Origin: Candidatus Rokuibacteriota bacterium
Lineage (GTDB): Bacteria > Methylomirabilota > Methylomirabilia > Rokubacteriales > CSP1-6
Direction: 5' to 3'
Length of the DNA stretch: 64,000 nt
Assembly (NCBI GenBank): GCA_016184365.1
Contig: JACPCW010000133.1
Location: forward strand, 22,167 to 86,166
Shown: piece after piece, positions 7,519-15,085 of the stretch
Layout of the letters: every line of letters starts with the position of its first letter
Numbering within the stretch: position 1 is the stretch's first letter
Notes under the pieces: generated by a model
The model's input: the letters and a program-made list of their open reading frames with translations, nothing else
What the model was told of the DNA's origin: nothing
Databases searched by the model: none
Made by a program: the position numbers and the translations under genes

Positions 7519-8463
7519 ATGATCGACATTAGACGCCTGATCGGTGTTCTCGTTGTTTGCACATTGATCGCGATGTTGCTGCAAGGTTGCGCCAATACTC
7601 GAATGGATGAGCATCACTTTAGTCCTAGCCCTCTGTGCGAGGCAATCGTATCTGGCAATCTGGAACGCGCAACCACCCTAGTCGAGCAAGGTGCGGACGT
7701 AAACGCTAGTTACGGCTGTGCTCTGGTCGCGACAGCGTCGCGAGGCCAGTTGAAACTAGCGGAGCTACTCCTCGATCGCGGGGCAAATCCCAATCGTATT
7801 GTTTCCGGAGATTTGACGGTATTCATGGGAGGGTCGACCCCGCTCGTGGCGGCGGTGCAGTCACGGAAGGTTCAGGTGGTCCGATTGCTGTTGGAACGAG
7901 GTGCCAATCCGCGAGACGACTTCGAAGCGTTTAGCATCGTGCTCAATTTTGGCGACGTTGAAATGGCCGAGTTGCTCCTTCGTCACGGGGCAAATGCGAA
8001 CATGACATACCCACGCGGAGGAAATGTCTACGCATCAAAGGAGCTGACTCCAACGCATTCGCAACAGGTGACGGTACCACGACGTGACTTGGAGCCGGAT
8101 CGGATTGACGACACCGCCAAACGCTTTCAGTGCCGTCTATCTACTTTATCCGGAGGAACTAGTTTGCTCTACCTTGCAGCTGGACAAAGCGGAGGTCCAA
8201 GAGGTATCGGAGGGTCTGGATCCGGCAGTCTTGACCAAATCGTGAAACTGCTACTTGCCCATGGAGGTAATCCCAATACCAAGACGCTCAATGGTTCAAC
8301 GCCTCTGATGTATGCGGCATCACAGCACAACCATGGCATCATGACGATGCTAATGGACGCGGGTGCAGATGTGAGGGCAGCAGATCGATGCGGGCGCACC
8401 GCTGAGGACTACGCAGTCTTGTCACAAACCAAGGCACTGCTTCAGGAACGCCAACGCAAGTAG
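7519..8463 (+). CDS. Ankyrin-repeat lipoprotein
   Basis: 314 residues from ATG 7519 (GGGAG ribosome site); an in-frame ATG at 7498 is the alternative. It has a lipoprotein signal peptide with lipobox LLQGC (lipid Cys24), then about six ankyrin repeats recognisable by xxxLLLxxGANPN ends: EQGADVNA, DRGANPNR, ERGANPRD, RHGANANM, AHGGNPNT, DAGADVRA. Ankyrin repeats bind other proteins; a lipid-anchored one would act at the inner or outer membrane. Base composition is clearly lower in GC than the flanks and third positions are mixed, suggesting recent acquisition. The partner is unknown. Confidence 0.8.
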   Translation: MIDIRRLIGVLVVCTLIAMLLQGCANTRMDEHHFSPSPLCEAIVSGNLERATTLVEQGADVNASYGCALVATASRGQLKLAELLLDRGANPNRIVSGDLTVFMGGSTPLVAAVQSRKVQVVRLLLERGANPRDDFEAFSIVLNFGDVEMAELLLRHGANANMTYPRGGNVYASKELTPTHSQQVTVPRRDLEPDRIDDTAKRFQCRLSTLSGGTSLLYLAAGQSGGPRGIGGSGSGSLDQIVKLLLAHGGNPNTKTLNGSTPLMYAASQHNHGIMTMLMDAGADVRAADRCGRTAEDYAVLSQTKALLQERQRK

Positions 8464-8547
8464 GCGTTCGAAACATCCGCTCGGCTTGGGACCTCAAAGG
8501 AGGCTAAAGATGAAAACGCCATTTCGCCTCCTTACGTTTAAGCGTGC

Positions 8548-8616
8548 GTGCCACCGAACAACGGCTTGCAGGACGACGCGCCGCGAGCGGCGCGCGCCTG
8601 AAGCCGAACGTTATGC
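8548..8616 (-). other. attC-like cassette recombination site 1
   Basis: Read on the minus strand: GCATAAC (8616-8610; R-box RYYYAAC form, one mismatch), inner arm CGGCTTCAGG, a GC-rich central hairpin, inner arm CCTGCAAGCCG (same stem with one unpaired C), then GTTCGGT as a degenerate GTTRRRY box. A stem with one extrahelical base is characteristic of attC sites. It lies directly behind the antitoxin stop codon, where a cassette attC belongs. Confidence 0.55.
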
Positions 8617-8937
8617 GACTTTCAGCCGACGTCGCCCGGGTTTGATGGTCAGCCGAACACGGGCGCCGAGACGAGCAAGCATGTCGATCAGCGCGTCGGT
8701 GCTGAACAAGTCGATGCGGCCCCGCAGGAGATCGCTCACGCGTGGTTGCGACACCCGCAGGATTTCGGCCGCCTCCCGCTGCTTCAGCCGCCGTGCAGCG
8801 ATGAACTTCTGCAGCTGGATCATGAGGTCGGCACGAACCAAGAGATGCTCGGCCTCCGCACGACGGAACCCGACATCGCGAAACACGTTGCCTGTCGACG
8901 CGGTCACTTTGAGCTGCCTCGCCACGTTAGCCTCCAA
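8611..8937 (-). CDS. HigA-like XRE-family antitoxin
   Basis: 108 residues with a helix-turn-helix core at about 55-95 (RRLKQREAAEILRVSQPRVS, then DLLRGRIDLFSTDAL) of the HTH_37 type common in HigA antitoxins encoded after their toxin. It should bind the toxin and repress the shared promoter. It overlaps the toxin gene by 11 nt, and its TAA stop lies within the attC-like site. A 15-bp inverted repeat ACAGG-N5-CCTGT in the promoter at 9294-9308 is the probable operator. Confidence 0.85.
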   Translation of the reverse strand: MEANVARQLKVTASTGNVFRDVGFRRAEAEHLLVRADLMIQLQKFIAARRLKQREAAEILRVSQPRVSDLLRGRIDLFSTDALIDMLARLGARVRLTIKPGRRRLKVA

Positions 8938-9277
8938 TCAGGCCCATCAGTCGCCGCCGTTTCATCAGCTCTTGGTACCGCTGCGCCGCGAGATCGACAT
9001 CATGCTTCGGCGTTTTCCTGGCCCGTTTCTCGAAAGCGTGCAGCACGTACACCGCCTCTGCGAACTTCGCGACATACATCACTCGGTGCTCCAGTGCGGT
9101 GTGGACCCGGATCTCCCGAACGCCGGCTCCGACCGCACGCATCGCCTTCCAGTCCGTTGGGTTCAGTCCCTGTTGGATCCGCCGAAGCTGAAATCCAGCG
9201 AGTCGACGCGCGTCACCTGGAAAGGCGCGAACGTCGGTCCGTGAAGAGCCAAGCCACTGCAAGAGCTTGTCGGACAC
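8927..9277 (-). CDS. HigB-type (phage Gp49-like) RNase toxin
   Basis: 116 residues from GTG 9277, opening with LQWLGSSRTDVRAFP, then RLAGFQLRRIQQG, then VREIRVHTALEHRVMYVAKF and VLHAFEKRARKTPKHDVDLA; this is the RelE-fold Gp49/HigB family that cleaves mRNA on ribosomes. The conserved FxKK-like FEKRARKTP segment is present. Toxin precedes antitoxin, as usual for HigBA. The promoter lies within the cassette and places the transcript start at or next to the GTG, so the toxin mRNA is probably leaderless. Confidence 0.85.
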   Translation of the reverse strand: MSDKLLQWLGSSRTDVRAFPGDARRLAGFQLRRIQQGLNPTDWKAMRAVGAGVREIRVHTALEHRVMYVAKFAEAVYVLHAFEKRARKTPKHDVDLAAQRYQELMKRRRLMGLIGG

Positions 9278-9282
9278 CGGCC

Positions 9283-9311
9283 AATATGCAAGTACAGGTA
9301 TATCCTGTCAA
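9283..9311 (-). promoter_or_regulatory. Promoter and operator of the higBA-like module
   Basis: On the minus strand TTGACA (9311-9306), 17-nt spacer, CATATT (9288-9283), then 5 nt to the GTG start. The inverted repeat ACAGG-TATAT-CCTGT (9294-9308) lies between and overlaps the -35 box, as expected for autorepression by the XRE antitoxin. Confidence 0.6.
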
Positions 9312-9328
9312 GCCTGTACCGAGTCACC

Positions 9329-9388
9329 GGCTAACCACGGCATCCAGCCGTCGGCGCTACGCGCCGCGGCTGATGCCGGGCGTTGATA
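9329..9388 (-). other. attC-like cassette recombination site 2
   Basis: The 60-bp site has GGCTAAC and GTTGATA ends, inner arms CGGCATCCAGCCG and CGGCTGATGCCG that pair over 12 bp with one bulged base, and a central CGGCGC-TAC-GCGCCG hairpin. The bulge is on the same strand as in site 1, so both sites have the same orientation. Of the three candidates this is the clearest fold. Confidence 0.6.
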
Positions 9389-9489
9389 TCCGGGCAGAGA
9401 GCGCTGAGGACCACTCCCAGCGCTGCACGCGCTGCGCCGACGCGGCCTCGCCGCAGGGCGCGGAAGGCGCTGGCCGGACCTCCGGATTC

Positions 9490-9508
9490 ATGACATATTA
9501 CATGTCAT
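9490..9508 (+). promoter_or_regulatory. Palindromic operator over the start codon of the mazE-like gene
   Basis: ATGACAT-ATTAC-ATGTCAT is a perfect 7-bp inverted repeat whose right arm contains the ATG of the antitoxin gene (9507). CATATT (9494-9499) inside it fits a -10 box 7 nt from the ATG, so antitoxin binding would block both RNA polymerase and the leaderless start. Confidence 0.55.
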
Positions 9509-9731
9509 GGCAAAGATCACCGCCGTTCGCAAGAGCGTCCAGCGTTATCGAGAGCGCATGCGACGCGCCGGTTTCCGCCTCGTTCAGCTGTGGGTGCCGG
9601 ACACCCGCGCTCAGGGGTTCGCCGAAGAATGCCGGCGGCAGAGCCGCGTGGCCGCCAGGAACAAGCGTGCCGAGAATGAGGTAATGACGTGGATCGAGGC
9701 GAACGAGGATGCTGAGGGCTGGACGCCGTGA
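9507..9731 (+). CDS. MazE-like antitoxin (DUF3018 type)
   Basis: 74 residues, basic N-terminus SVQRYRERMRRAGFRLVQLW, then VPDTRAQGFAEECRRQS and a C-terminal MTWIEANEDAEGW that would wrap the toxin. The pattern matches the DUF3018/MazE antitoxins that precede MazF-like toxins. A palindrome covers the promoter and start codon. It overlaps the toxin gene by 4 nt (GTGA). Confidence 0.85.
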   Translation: MAKITAVRKSVQRYRERMRRAGFRLVQLWVPDTRAQGFAEECRRQSRVAARNKRAENEVMTWIEANEDAEGWTP

Positions 9732-10057
9732 AACGTGGCGATCTCGTCGTGGTTGCCCTGCAGGGCGACTACGGCAAGCCGCGACCAGCCCTCGTCGTGC
9801 AATCAGACCTGTTCAACGATACGCACGCCAGCATCACGGTGGTACCGGTCACCAGCACGATCGTGGATACACCGCTGTTCCGCGTGACTGTGGAGCCTTC
9901 CCGGCGAAACGGGTTGCGGGTGGTCTCGCAGATCATGGTCGACAAAATCACAACCGTACGGCGGCAGCGCCTTGGTCAGACGATCGGCCGCCTGGAGGAA
10001 GACGTCATGCTGCGTGTGAGCCGAGCCCTGGCGCTCTGGTTCGGAATAGCGGCATGA
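9728..10057 (+). CDS. MazF/PemK-like endoribonuclease toxin
   Basis: 109 residues from GTG 9728. The start KRGDLVVVALQGDYGKPRPA with the GxYGKPRPALVVQ loop, the THASITVVPVTS strand pair and the VSQIMVDKITTVRR segment are the SH3-like MazF/PemK fold, which cuts mRNA in a sequence-specific way. The conserved Arg in KPRPA and the TT(V)R segment expected for catalysis and binding are present. Encoded directly after its antitoxin with coupled translation. Confidence 0.9.
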   Translation: MKRGDLVVVALQGDYGKPRPALVVQSDLFNDTHASITVVPVTSTIVDTPLFRVTVEPSRRNGLRVVSQIMVDKITTVRRQRLGQTIGRLEEDVMLRVSRALALWFGIAA

Positions 10058-10063
10058 AGTGCC

Positions 10064-10128
10064 GGATAACTTCCGGTTGCAGCCGCCCGGGGCTCGCGAC
10101 GCTCGCTCCGGCCACCGCGGCGTTCAGT
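10064..10128. other. Possible degenerate attC-like site 3
   Basis: GGATAAC at the left and GTTCAGT at the right bracket a GC-rich region with partly pairing arms (CCGGT...AGCCG against CGGCC...ACCG). Size and position between two toxin-antitoxin modules fit an attC, but arm pairing is poor. Confidence 0.3.
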
Positions 10129-10156
10129 GGCGCACGAAGCTCTGAGGCCGCCGCCG

Positions 10157-10162
10157 TATACT
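10157..10162 (+). promoter_or_regulatory. -10 box of the hicB-like gene
   Basis: TATACT ends 1 nt before a GTG (10164) and 22 nt before an in-frame TTG (10185). If this box is used, transcription would start near 10169, favouring the TTG start, which has a GGCGGAAGG-type ribosome site. Confidence 0.4.
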
Positions 10163-10163
10163 C

Positions 10164-10394
10164 GTGGCGGAAGGCTATGATCCGTTGATCACGTTCAAGA
10201 TCGAGATCGAGCGGGAAGACGACGGCCGATGGCTGGCCGAAGTCGTGGAACTCCCCGGTGTGCTTGCGTACGGCGACACGGAGAAGGCCGCGATCTCAAA
10301 GGTTCAGGCGCTCGCGCTGAGGGTCATCGCCGAGCGGCTGGAGCACGGTGAAGCTGGTCCTGAGCTACTGAGCATTTCGTTCAACGCTGCATGA
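10164..10394 (+). CDS. HicB-family antitoxin
   Basis: 76 residues from GTG 10164, or 69 from TTG 10185. FKIEIEREDDGRWLAEVVEL with PGVLAYGDTEKAAISKVQAL is the HicB partial RNase-H-like fold. There is no C-terminal DNA-binding domain, so it belongs to the short HicB class. It overlaps the HicA gene by 4 nt. The order antitoxin then toxin is the less common one for hicAB but is known. Confidence 0.85.
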   Translation: MAEGYDPLITFKIEIEREDDGRWLAEVVELPGVLAYGDTEKAAISKVQALALRVIAERLEHGEAGPELLSISFNAA

Positions 10395-10603
10395 GCGCGT
10401 GGCCGAGCACCCGTTCCCGACGGGTGCTCACGGCTCTGCTCAGGATCGGATGGGGAATCAAGCGTCAGTCCGGTTCCCATCGCACGCTCTCGCGCCCCGA
10501 CTGGACCGATTTCGTGTTCGCGTTTCACGACGACGAAGAAATCGGCCCACGCATGCTGGCGAGGATCGCTAAACGCACCGGCTTGCGGCCCGAAGACTTG
10601 TAG
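10391..10603 (+). CDS. HicA-like mRNA interferase toxin
   Basis: 70 residues. The double-stranded-RNA-binding-like fold is recognisable from VLTALLRIGWGIKRQSGSHR (catalytic-type His in GSHR), a central strand and a C-terminal LARIAKRTGLRPEDL helix. It is slightly longer than many HicA proteins because of an Asp-Glu insertion (FHDDEEIG). It lies at the right border of the toxin-antitoxin cluster. A GC-rich inverted repeat (CGCGCCGC...GCGGCGCG) follows within 40 nt and may terminate transcription. Confidence 0.85.
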   Translation: MSAWPSTRSRRVLTALLRIGWGIKRQSGSHRTLSRPDWTDFVFAFHDDEEIGPRMLARIAKRTGLRPEDL

Positions 10604-10681
10604 CGGGCAATCCTCGCCGCGCCGCTCCGGCTGGCGGCGCGCGTCCACCCCGGCTAGAATCGGGCTCCCCAGGAGGCCCTG

Positions 10682-11887
10682 ATGGACCTGAACTACTCGT
10701 CCGAAGACCGCGCGTTCCGTGACACCTGCCGCGCATGGATGGAAGCGAACGTTCCGCGCCACGATCTCAAGACGCTCGACGAGCGCAAGCAGTGGCACCG
10801 CAAGCTCTACGAAGCCGGCTACGTCGGCATGCTCTGGCCCAAGGCGTACGGCGGCTGGGGCGCGACCGCGATGCAGCAGGCGATCGTGCAGGACGAGATG
10901 GCGCGCATCGGCGCGCCGCCGACGATCAACGGGCTCGGCATCGGCTTCATCGGCCCGACGATCATCGTGCACGGCACCGACTGGCAGAAGGAGCGCTACC
11001 TCAAGAAGATGCTCACGGCCGAGGAGATCTGGTGCCAGCTCTACTCCGAGCCGAACGCCGGCTCCGATCTCGCCGGCCTGAAGACGCGCGCCGAAGACGC
11101 GGGCGACCACTTCGTCGTCAACGGGCAGAAGATCTGGACGTCGAGCGGACCGATCGCCGACTGGGGCATTCTCCTCTGCCGCACCGACTCGAAGGTCGCC
11201 AAGCACAAGGGCATCTCGTGCGTGCTGCTGAACATGCGGCAGCCCGGCGTCGAGGTGCGGCCGCTCAAGCAGATCACCGGGCACTCGCTCTTCTCGGAAG
11301 TCTTCATGACGAACGCGCGGGCCGAGAAGCGCGACCTCATCGGCGATCTCGGCCAGGGCTGGGCGATCGCGCAGACGACGCTCGGGTACGAGCGCGGCGG
11401 CAACTCGCTCGGCCGCGTCACGCGCTACGCGATCAGCTTCCAGCAGCTCGTGAAGGCCGCGAAGGAGCTCCGGCGCAACGGCCGCCCGCTCATCCAGGAT
11501 TCCGCCGTCCGCGCGAAGCTCGGCAAGCTCTACGCCGAGCTCGAGGTGCAGCGGTATGCGGGGCTCCGCGTGCTGTCCGCGCTCTCGAAGGGTGAAGGCG
11601 TCAGCAGCGCGTCGTCGATCACGAAGCTCTCGTACACGGAGTTCGAGAAGCGGTTCTACGAGACGGCGCTCGAGATCCTCGGGCCCCACGGCCACGGTAT
11701 GTCGGCGACCGCGGACTACGAGGAGATCGACACGTCGTCCGGTGAGCCTGGGACCTGGGCGACCGCGTTCCTCTGGTCGCGCGCCGGCACCATCTACTCC
11801 GGCTCCTCGGAGATCCAGAAGAACATCATTGGCGAGCGCGTGCTCGGCCTTCCCAAGGAAGTCCGCGCCGACCGCGTGAAGGCCTGA
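10682..11887 (+). CDS. Acyl-CoA dehydrogenase, alpha-type subunit
   Basis: 401 residues, strong AGGAGG ribosome site. N-terminal helical domain (1-120), YSEPNAGSDLAGL FAD/substrate strand region (about 120-130), VNGQKIWTSSG, and the C-terminal domain ending in TIYSGSSEIQKNIIGERVLG. The usual catalytic Glu of the EGTSE motif is replaced by Ser (YSGSSE), as in one subunit of heteromeric alpha2beta2 enzymes such as the mycobacterial FadE pairs that oxidise sterol side chains. The next gene, 4 nt away, is a second, shorter dehydrogenase, which supports a two-subunit enzyme with one active site per pair. The substrate is unknown. Confidence 0.9.
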   Translation: MDLNYSSEDRAFRDTCRAWMEANVPRHDLKTLDERKQWHRKLYEAGYVGMLWPKAYGGWGATAMQQAIVQDEMARIGAPPTINGLGIGFIGPTIIVHGTDWQKERYLKKMLTAEEIWCQLYSEPNAGSDLAGLKTRAEDAGDHFVVNGQKIWTSSGPIADWGILLCRTDSKVAKHKGISCVLLNMRQPGVEVRPLKQITGHSLFSEVFMTNARAEKRDLIGDLGQGWAIAQTTLGYERGGNSLGRVTRYAISFQQLVKAAKELRRNGRPLIQDSAVRAKLGKLYAELEVQRYAGLRVLSALSKGEGVSSASSITKLSYTEFEKRFYETALEILGPHGHGMSATADYEEIDTSSGEPGTWATAFLWSRAGTIYSGSSEIQKNIIGERVLGLPKEVRADRVKA

Positions 11888-11891
11888 CGCC

Positions 11892-13007
11892 ATGGATTTC
11901 GCCTTCAGCTCCGACCAGCAGCTCCTGAAGAACGCGGCGCGCTCCTTCCTGGACGAGCACGCGAAGCCGGCGACGGTCCGACTCCTCTGGGACGATGCGC
12001 GCGGCGAGAGCGAGAGTCTCTGGAAGGACATGGCGCAGCTCGGCTGGCTCGGCCTGTCGCTCGACGAGGCGTACGGTGGCGCCGGGCTCGCGATGGTCGA
12101 GAGCGCGATCGTGCTCGACGAGATCGGACGCGCCGCGCTGCCGACGCCGTACTGGCCGACGGTGCTCGCGGCAACGGCCATCGCCGACGCCGGCACCGAT
12201 GCGCAGAAGAAGCGCTGGCTGCCCGCCGTCGCGACCGGCGATGCGCGCGCGACCATCGCGTTCCTCGACGGCGATCTCGACTGGTCGCCCGACGCGACGG
12301 CGACGCGCGCCGAGAAATCGTCCGAAGGGTGGCGGCTGTCCGGCGCGAAGCGCTGGGTGCCGTGGGCGCACGTGGCGAACGTGCTGCTCGTCCCCGCCCG
12401 CACCGCCGAGGGCATCACGCTGTTCCTCGTCGACCCGGCCGCGGCGGGGCTCGCGCTCGCGCCCGTGCAGGGCATGGACTTCGGCACGCGCTGGGTGCAC
12501 GTCACGCTCGACAACGTGCGCGCGGCCGAAACGCTCGGCGCGCCGGGTTCGGCCGCGCCGCTGCTCCAGTTGCTGATGCGTCGCGGCGCCGTCGGCGCCG
12601 CCGCCGAGATGCTCGGTGCCGCGCGCCGCTGCCTCGACATGGCGGTCGGCTACGCGAAGGTGCGGGAGCAGTTCGGCCAGCCGATCGGGTCGTTCCAGGC
12701 CATTCGTCACAAGTGTTCCGAGATGCTGCTCGAAGTCGAGAACTCACATGCGGCCGTGTACTACGCGGCATGGGCGCTCGATGCGCGCGCGGACGACGCC
12801 GACGTCGCCGCGTCGGTCGCGAAGGCGTACGTCGGCGATGCGGCGCGCAAGGTCTGCGGCGAAGCGATCCAGGTGCACGGCGGCATCGGGTTCACGTGGG
12901 AGTACGATCTGCATCTCTACTTCAAGCGCGCCAAGGCGCTCGAGACCATGTACGGCGACGGCGATTACCACCGCGAGCTGATCACGCGGATGGTCAGCGG
13001 TGTCTGA
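11892..13007 (+). CDS. Acyl-CoA dehydrogenase, partner subunit
   Basis: 371 residues beginning MDFAFSSDQQLLKNAARSFL. It keeps the ACAD N-terminal helices (1-110), a middle barrel with a reduced substrate loop, and a C-terminal domain with REQFGQPIGSFQAIRHKCSE and IQVHGGIGFTWEYDLHLYFK. Starts 4 nt after the first dehydrogenase and is of similar size, so the two probably form a heterotetramer. Followed by hairpin repeat copy B overlapping its stop, then by a CoA-transferase and an enoyl-CoA hydratase. Together these could run activation, dehydrogenation and hydration of one acyl chain. Confidence 0.9.
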   Translation: MDFAFSSDQQLLKNAARSFLDEHAKPATVRLLWDDARGESESLWKDMAQLGWLGLSLDEAYGGAGLAMVESAIVLDEIGRAALPTPYWPTVLAATAIADAGTDAQKKRWLPAVATGDARATIAFLDGDLDWSPDATATRAEKSSEGWRLSGAKRWVPWAHVANVLLVPARTAEGITLFLVDPAAAGLALAPVQGMDFGTRWVHVTLDNVRAAETLGAPGSAAPLLQLLMRRGAVGAAAEMLGAARRCLDMAVGYAKVREQFGQPIGSFQAIRHKCSEMLLEVENSHAAVYYAAWALDARADDADVAASVAKAYVGDAARKVCGEAIQVHGGIGFTWEYDLHLYFKRAKALETMYGDGDYHRELITRMVSGV

Positions 13008-13052
13008 TCAGATGGGGGGCCCCGAAATGGCCCCCCATACCCCCCGACGCTC
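13005..13052. repeat. GC-rich hairpin repeat, copy B
   Basis: Reverse complement of copy A (1085-1133) with only a few differences. The stem ATGGGGGGCC/GGCCCCCCAT is kept. Here it sits at the 3' end of a dehydrogenase gene inside an apparent operon, so it may give partial termination before the CoA-transferase. Confidence 0.65.
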
Positions 13053-13096
13053 GGAGTGCCCCGGGGAACCCGGGTCACTCCTCGGGTACCGACGCA

Positions 13097-14290
13097 GTGT
13101 CTGACCATGCGCCGCCGCTCGACGGCATTCGCGTCCTCGATCTCACGAGCTACATCGCCGGCTCCTACGGCGCGATGATGCTCGCCGACCTCGGCGCGGG
13201 CGTCATCAAGGTCGAGGCGCCCGAGGGCGATTCCTTCCGCGAGCTGCCCGGGTTCTTCGGCTGGAACCGCGGCAAGCGCTCGATCTGCGTGAACCTCAAG
13301 ACCGGCGAGGGGCGGCGGATCATCGAAGCGCTCGCCGTGCAGGCCGACGTCGTGATGGAGAACATGCGGCCCGGCGTCGCCGACCGGCTCGGGATCGGCG
13401 ACGCCGCGCTCCGGACGCTGAACCCGCGTCTCATCTATTGTTCGGTCACCGCGTTCGGCTCGACCGGTCCGTACGCCGACCGCCCCGGATTCGACCCGCT
13501 GCTCCAGGCGCTCTGTGGCCACATGGTGATCCAGGGCGCCACGGGCCCGCCGCAGTTCATCCGGATCGCGATCAACGACTACTACGCCGCGTCGCTCGGC
13601 GCGCAGGCCGTGCTCGCCGCCCTGTTCACGCGCGAGCGCACGGGCCAGGGCCAGCGCGTCGAGACGTCGCTGCTGCACGCGAGCCTGGCGCTCCAGTCCG
13701 GCAGCGTCGTCGATTACCCGGGCAAGCCGGTGTTCGCGCGCGAGAACCCGACGTACCGGCTCTACGAAGCCGGTGACGGCGAGTGGTTCTTCCTCGCGTG
13801 CGGCAACCAGTCGTTCTGGGGGAAGCTGTCGAAAGCGCTCGGGCTCGACCACCTCCGTGACGACCCGCGGTTCGCCGGCTGGCTGTTGCGGCTCGAGCAC
13901 TCCGGCGAGCTGCTGCCGATCCTCATCGACACGTTCAAGTCGAAGAAGCGCGCGGAATGGCTCGAGGTGCTCGCCGCGCACGACATTCCCGCCGCGCCGG
14001 TCCAGGCACTGGCGGAGTTCATGAAAGATCCCGCCGTTCGCCATCTCGGCATGATCCAGGAGTACGACGGGCACCCGGATGTCGGGCACCTGACGCTGAT
14101 GGGACAGCCGATCCGCATGTCGCCGGCCGCGACGCGCGACCCCGGTCCGCCGCCGGCGCTCGACCAGCACACCGACGACGTGCTGCGCGAGCTCGGATAC
14201 GACGAGCGCGCGATCGCCGATCTCCGTTCCCGCGCCGTCGTCGGCGCGCTTCCGGGCGCCGGCAAGGTGCCGCGGGTGAAACAGCCATGA
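13097..14290 (+). CDS. Class III (CaiB/BaiF) CoA-transferase
   Basis: 397 residues from GTG 13097. N-terminal nucleotide-fold segment IRVLDLTSYIAGSYGAMMLA and DLGAGVIKVEAPEGD, MENMRPGVADRLGIG, and AINDYYA with Asp161 in the place of the catalytic Asp that forms the CoA mixed anhydride in this family. Moves CoA between carboxylic acids. It lies between two acyl-CoA dehydrogenase genes and an enoyl-CoA hydratase whose start overlaps its stop (ATGA), so it probably activates the acid that this pathway degrades. Confidence 0.9.
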   Translation: MSDHAPPLDGIRVLDLTSYIAGSYGAMMLADLGAGVIKVEAPEGDSFRELPGFFGWNRGKRSICVNLKTGEGRRIIEALAVQADVVMENMRPGVADRLGIGDAALRTLNPRLIYCSVTAFGSTGPYADRPGFDPLLQALCGHMVIQGATGPPQFIRIAINDYYAASLGAQAVLAALFTRERTGQGQRVETSLLHASLALQSGSVVDYPGKPVFARENPTYRLYEAGDGEWFFLACGNQSFWGKLSKALGLDHLRDDPRFAGWLLRLEHSGELLPILIDTFKSKKRAEWLEVLAAHDIPAAPVQALAEFMKDPAVRHLGMIQEYDGHPDVGHLTLMGQPIRMSPAATRDPGPPPALDQHTDDVLRELGYDERAIADLRSRAVVGALPGAGKVPRVKQP

Positions 14291-15072
14291 CCACCTACAC
14301 CGCCATCCGCTACGAGCTCGACGACGGTCTGGCGACGATCACGATGAACCGTCCCGACGTGCACAACGCGATGAACGACGCCATGCGGCGCGAGCTCACG
14401 CAGGTCTTCACCGAGATCGCCGTGAGCGACGACGTGCGCGTCGTGCTCGTCACCGGCGCCGGCGAGCGCGCGTTTTCCGCCGGCGCCGACATCCGCGAGT
14501 TCGTCGACGTGCCGTCGCTCGCGCATTACCGCGAGCAGCGCCGCCGGCTCGACTTCCGCCAGGCGATGGACCGCTGCCCGCAGCCCATCATCGCGGCCAT
14601 CCGCGGCTACGCGTTCGGCGGCGGGCTCGAGATGGCGCTGGCGTGCGACATCCGCGTCGCCGGCGACGACGCGAAGCTCGGCCTCACCGAGATCGACCTC
14701 GCGATCATTCCCGGCGGCGGCGGCACACAGCGCCTGCCGCGACTGCTCGGCCGCGGCAAGGCGCTCGAGATGATCCTCACGGGCGCCCGCATCGGCGCGG
14801 ACGAGGCGCTGCGCATCGGGCTCGTCGAGCGCGTGGTGCCGGCGGGCGACGTGCAGAAGGCGGCGCTCGAGCTCGCGCGCACCATCGCGAGCAAGGCGCC
14901 GATCGCGCTGCGGTACGCCAAGGAAGCGGTCGTCAAAGGCCTCGAGCTGCCGCTCGCCGACGGGCTGCGCCTCGAAGGCGATCTGTCCGCGCTGCTCCGC
15001 TCGACGGAAGACCGGGTGGAAGGCGCGCGCGCGTTTCTCGAGAAGCGAAAGCCACGCTGGACCGGGCGTTGA
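14287..15072 (+). CDS. Enoyl-CoA hydratase/isomerase (crotonase) family
   Basis: 261 residues. Crotonase signatures: ITMNRPDVHNAMND (substrate loop), FSAGADIREF (oxyanion hole, about 70), YAFGGGLEMALACDIRVAG, and LTEIDLAIIPGGGGTQRLPR with the Glu of the LxExxxGxxP-type region. It adds water to a trans-2-enoyl-CoA. Translation is coupled to the CoA-transferase by an ATGA overlap, and it ends the 10.7-15.1 kb operon. Confidence 0.92.
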   Translation: MTTYTAIRYELDDGLATITMNRPDVHNAMNDAMRRELTQVFTEIAVSDDVRVVLVTGAGERAFSAGADIREFVDVPSLAHYREQRRRLDFRQAMDRCPQPIIAAIRGYAFGGGLEMALACDIRVAGDDAKLGLTEIDLAIIPGGGGTQRLPRLLGRGKALEMILTGARIGADEALRIGLVERVVPAGDVQKAALELARTIASKAPIALRYAKEAVVKGLELPLADGLRLEGDLSALLRSTEDRVEGARAFLEKRKPRWTGR

Positions 15073-15085
15073 TCGTCGTCATTCC

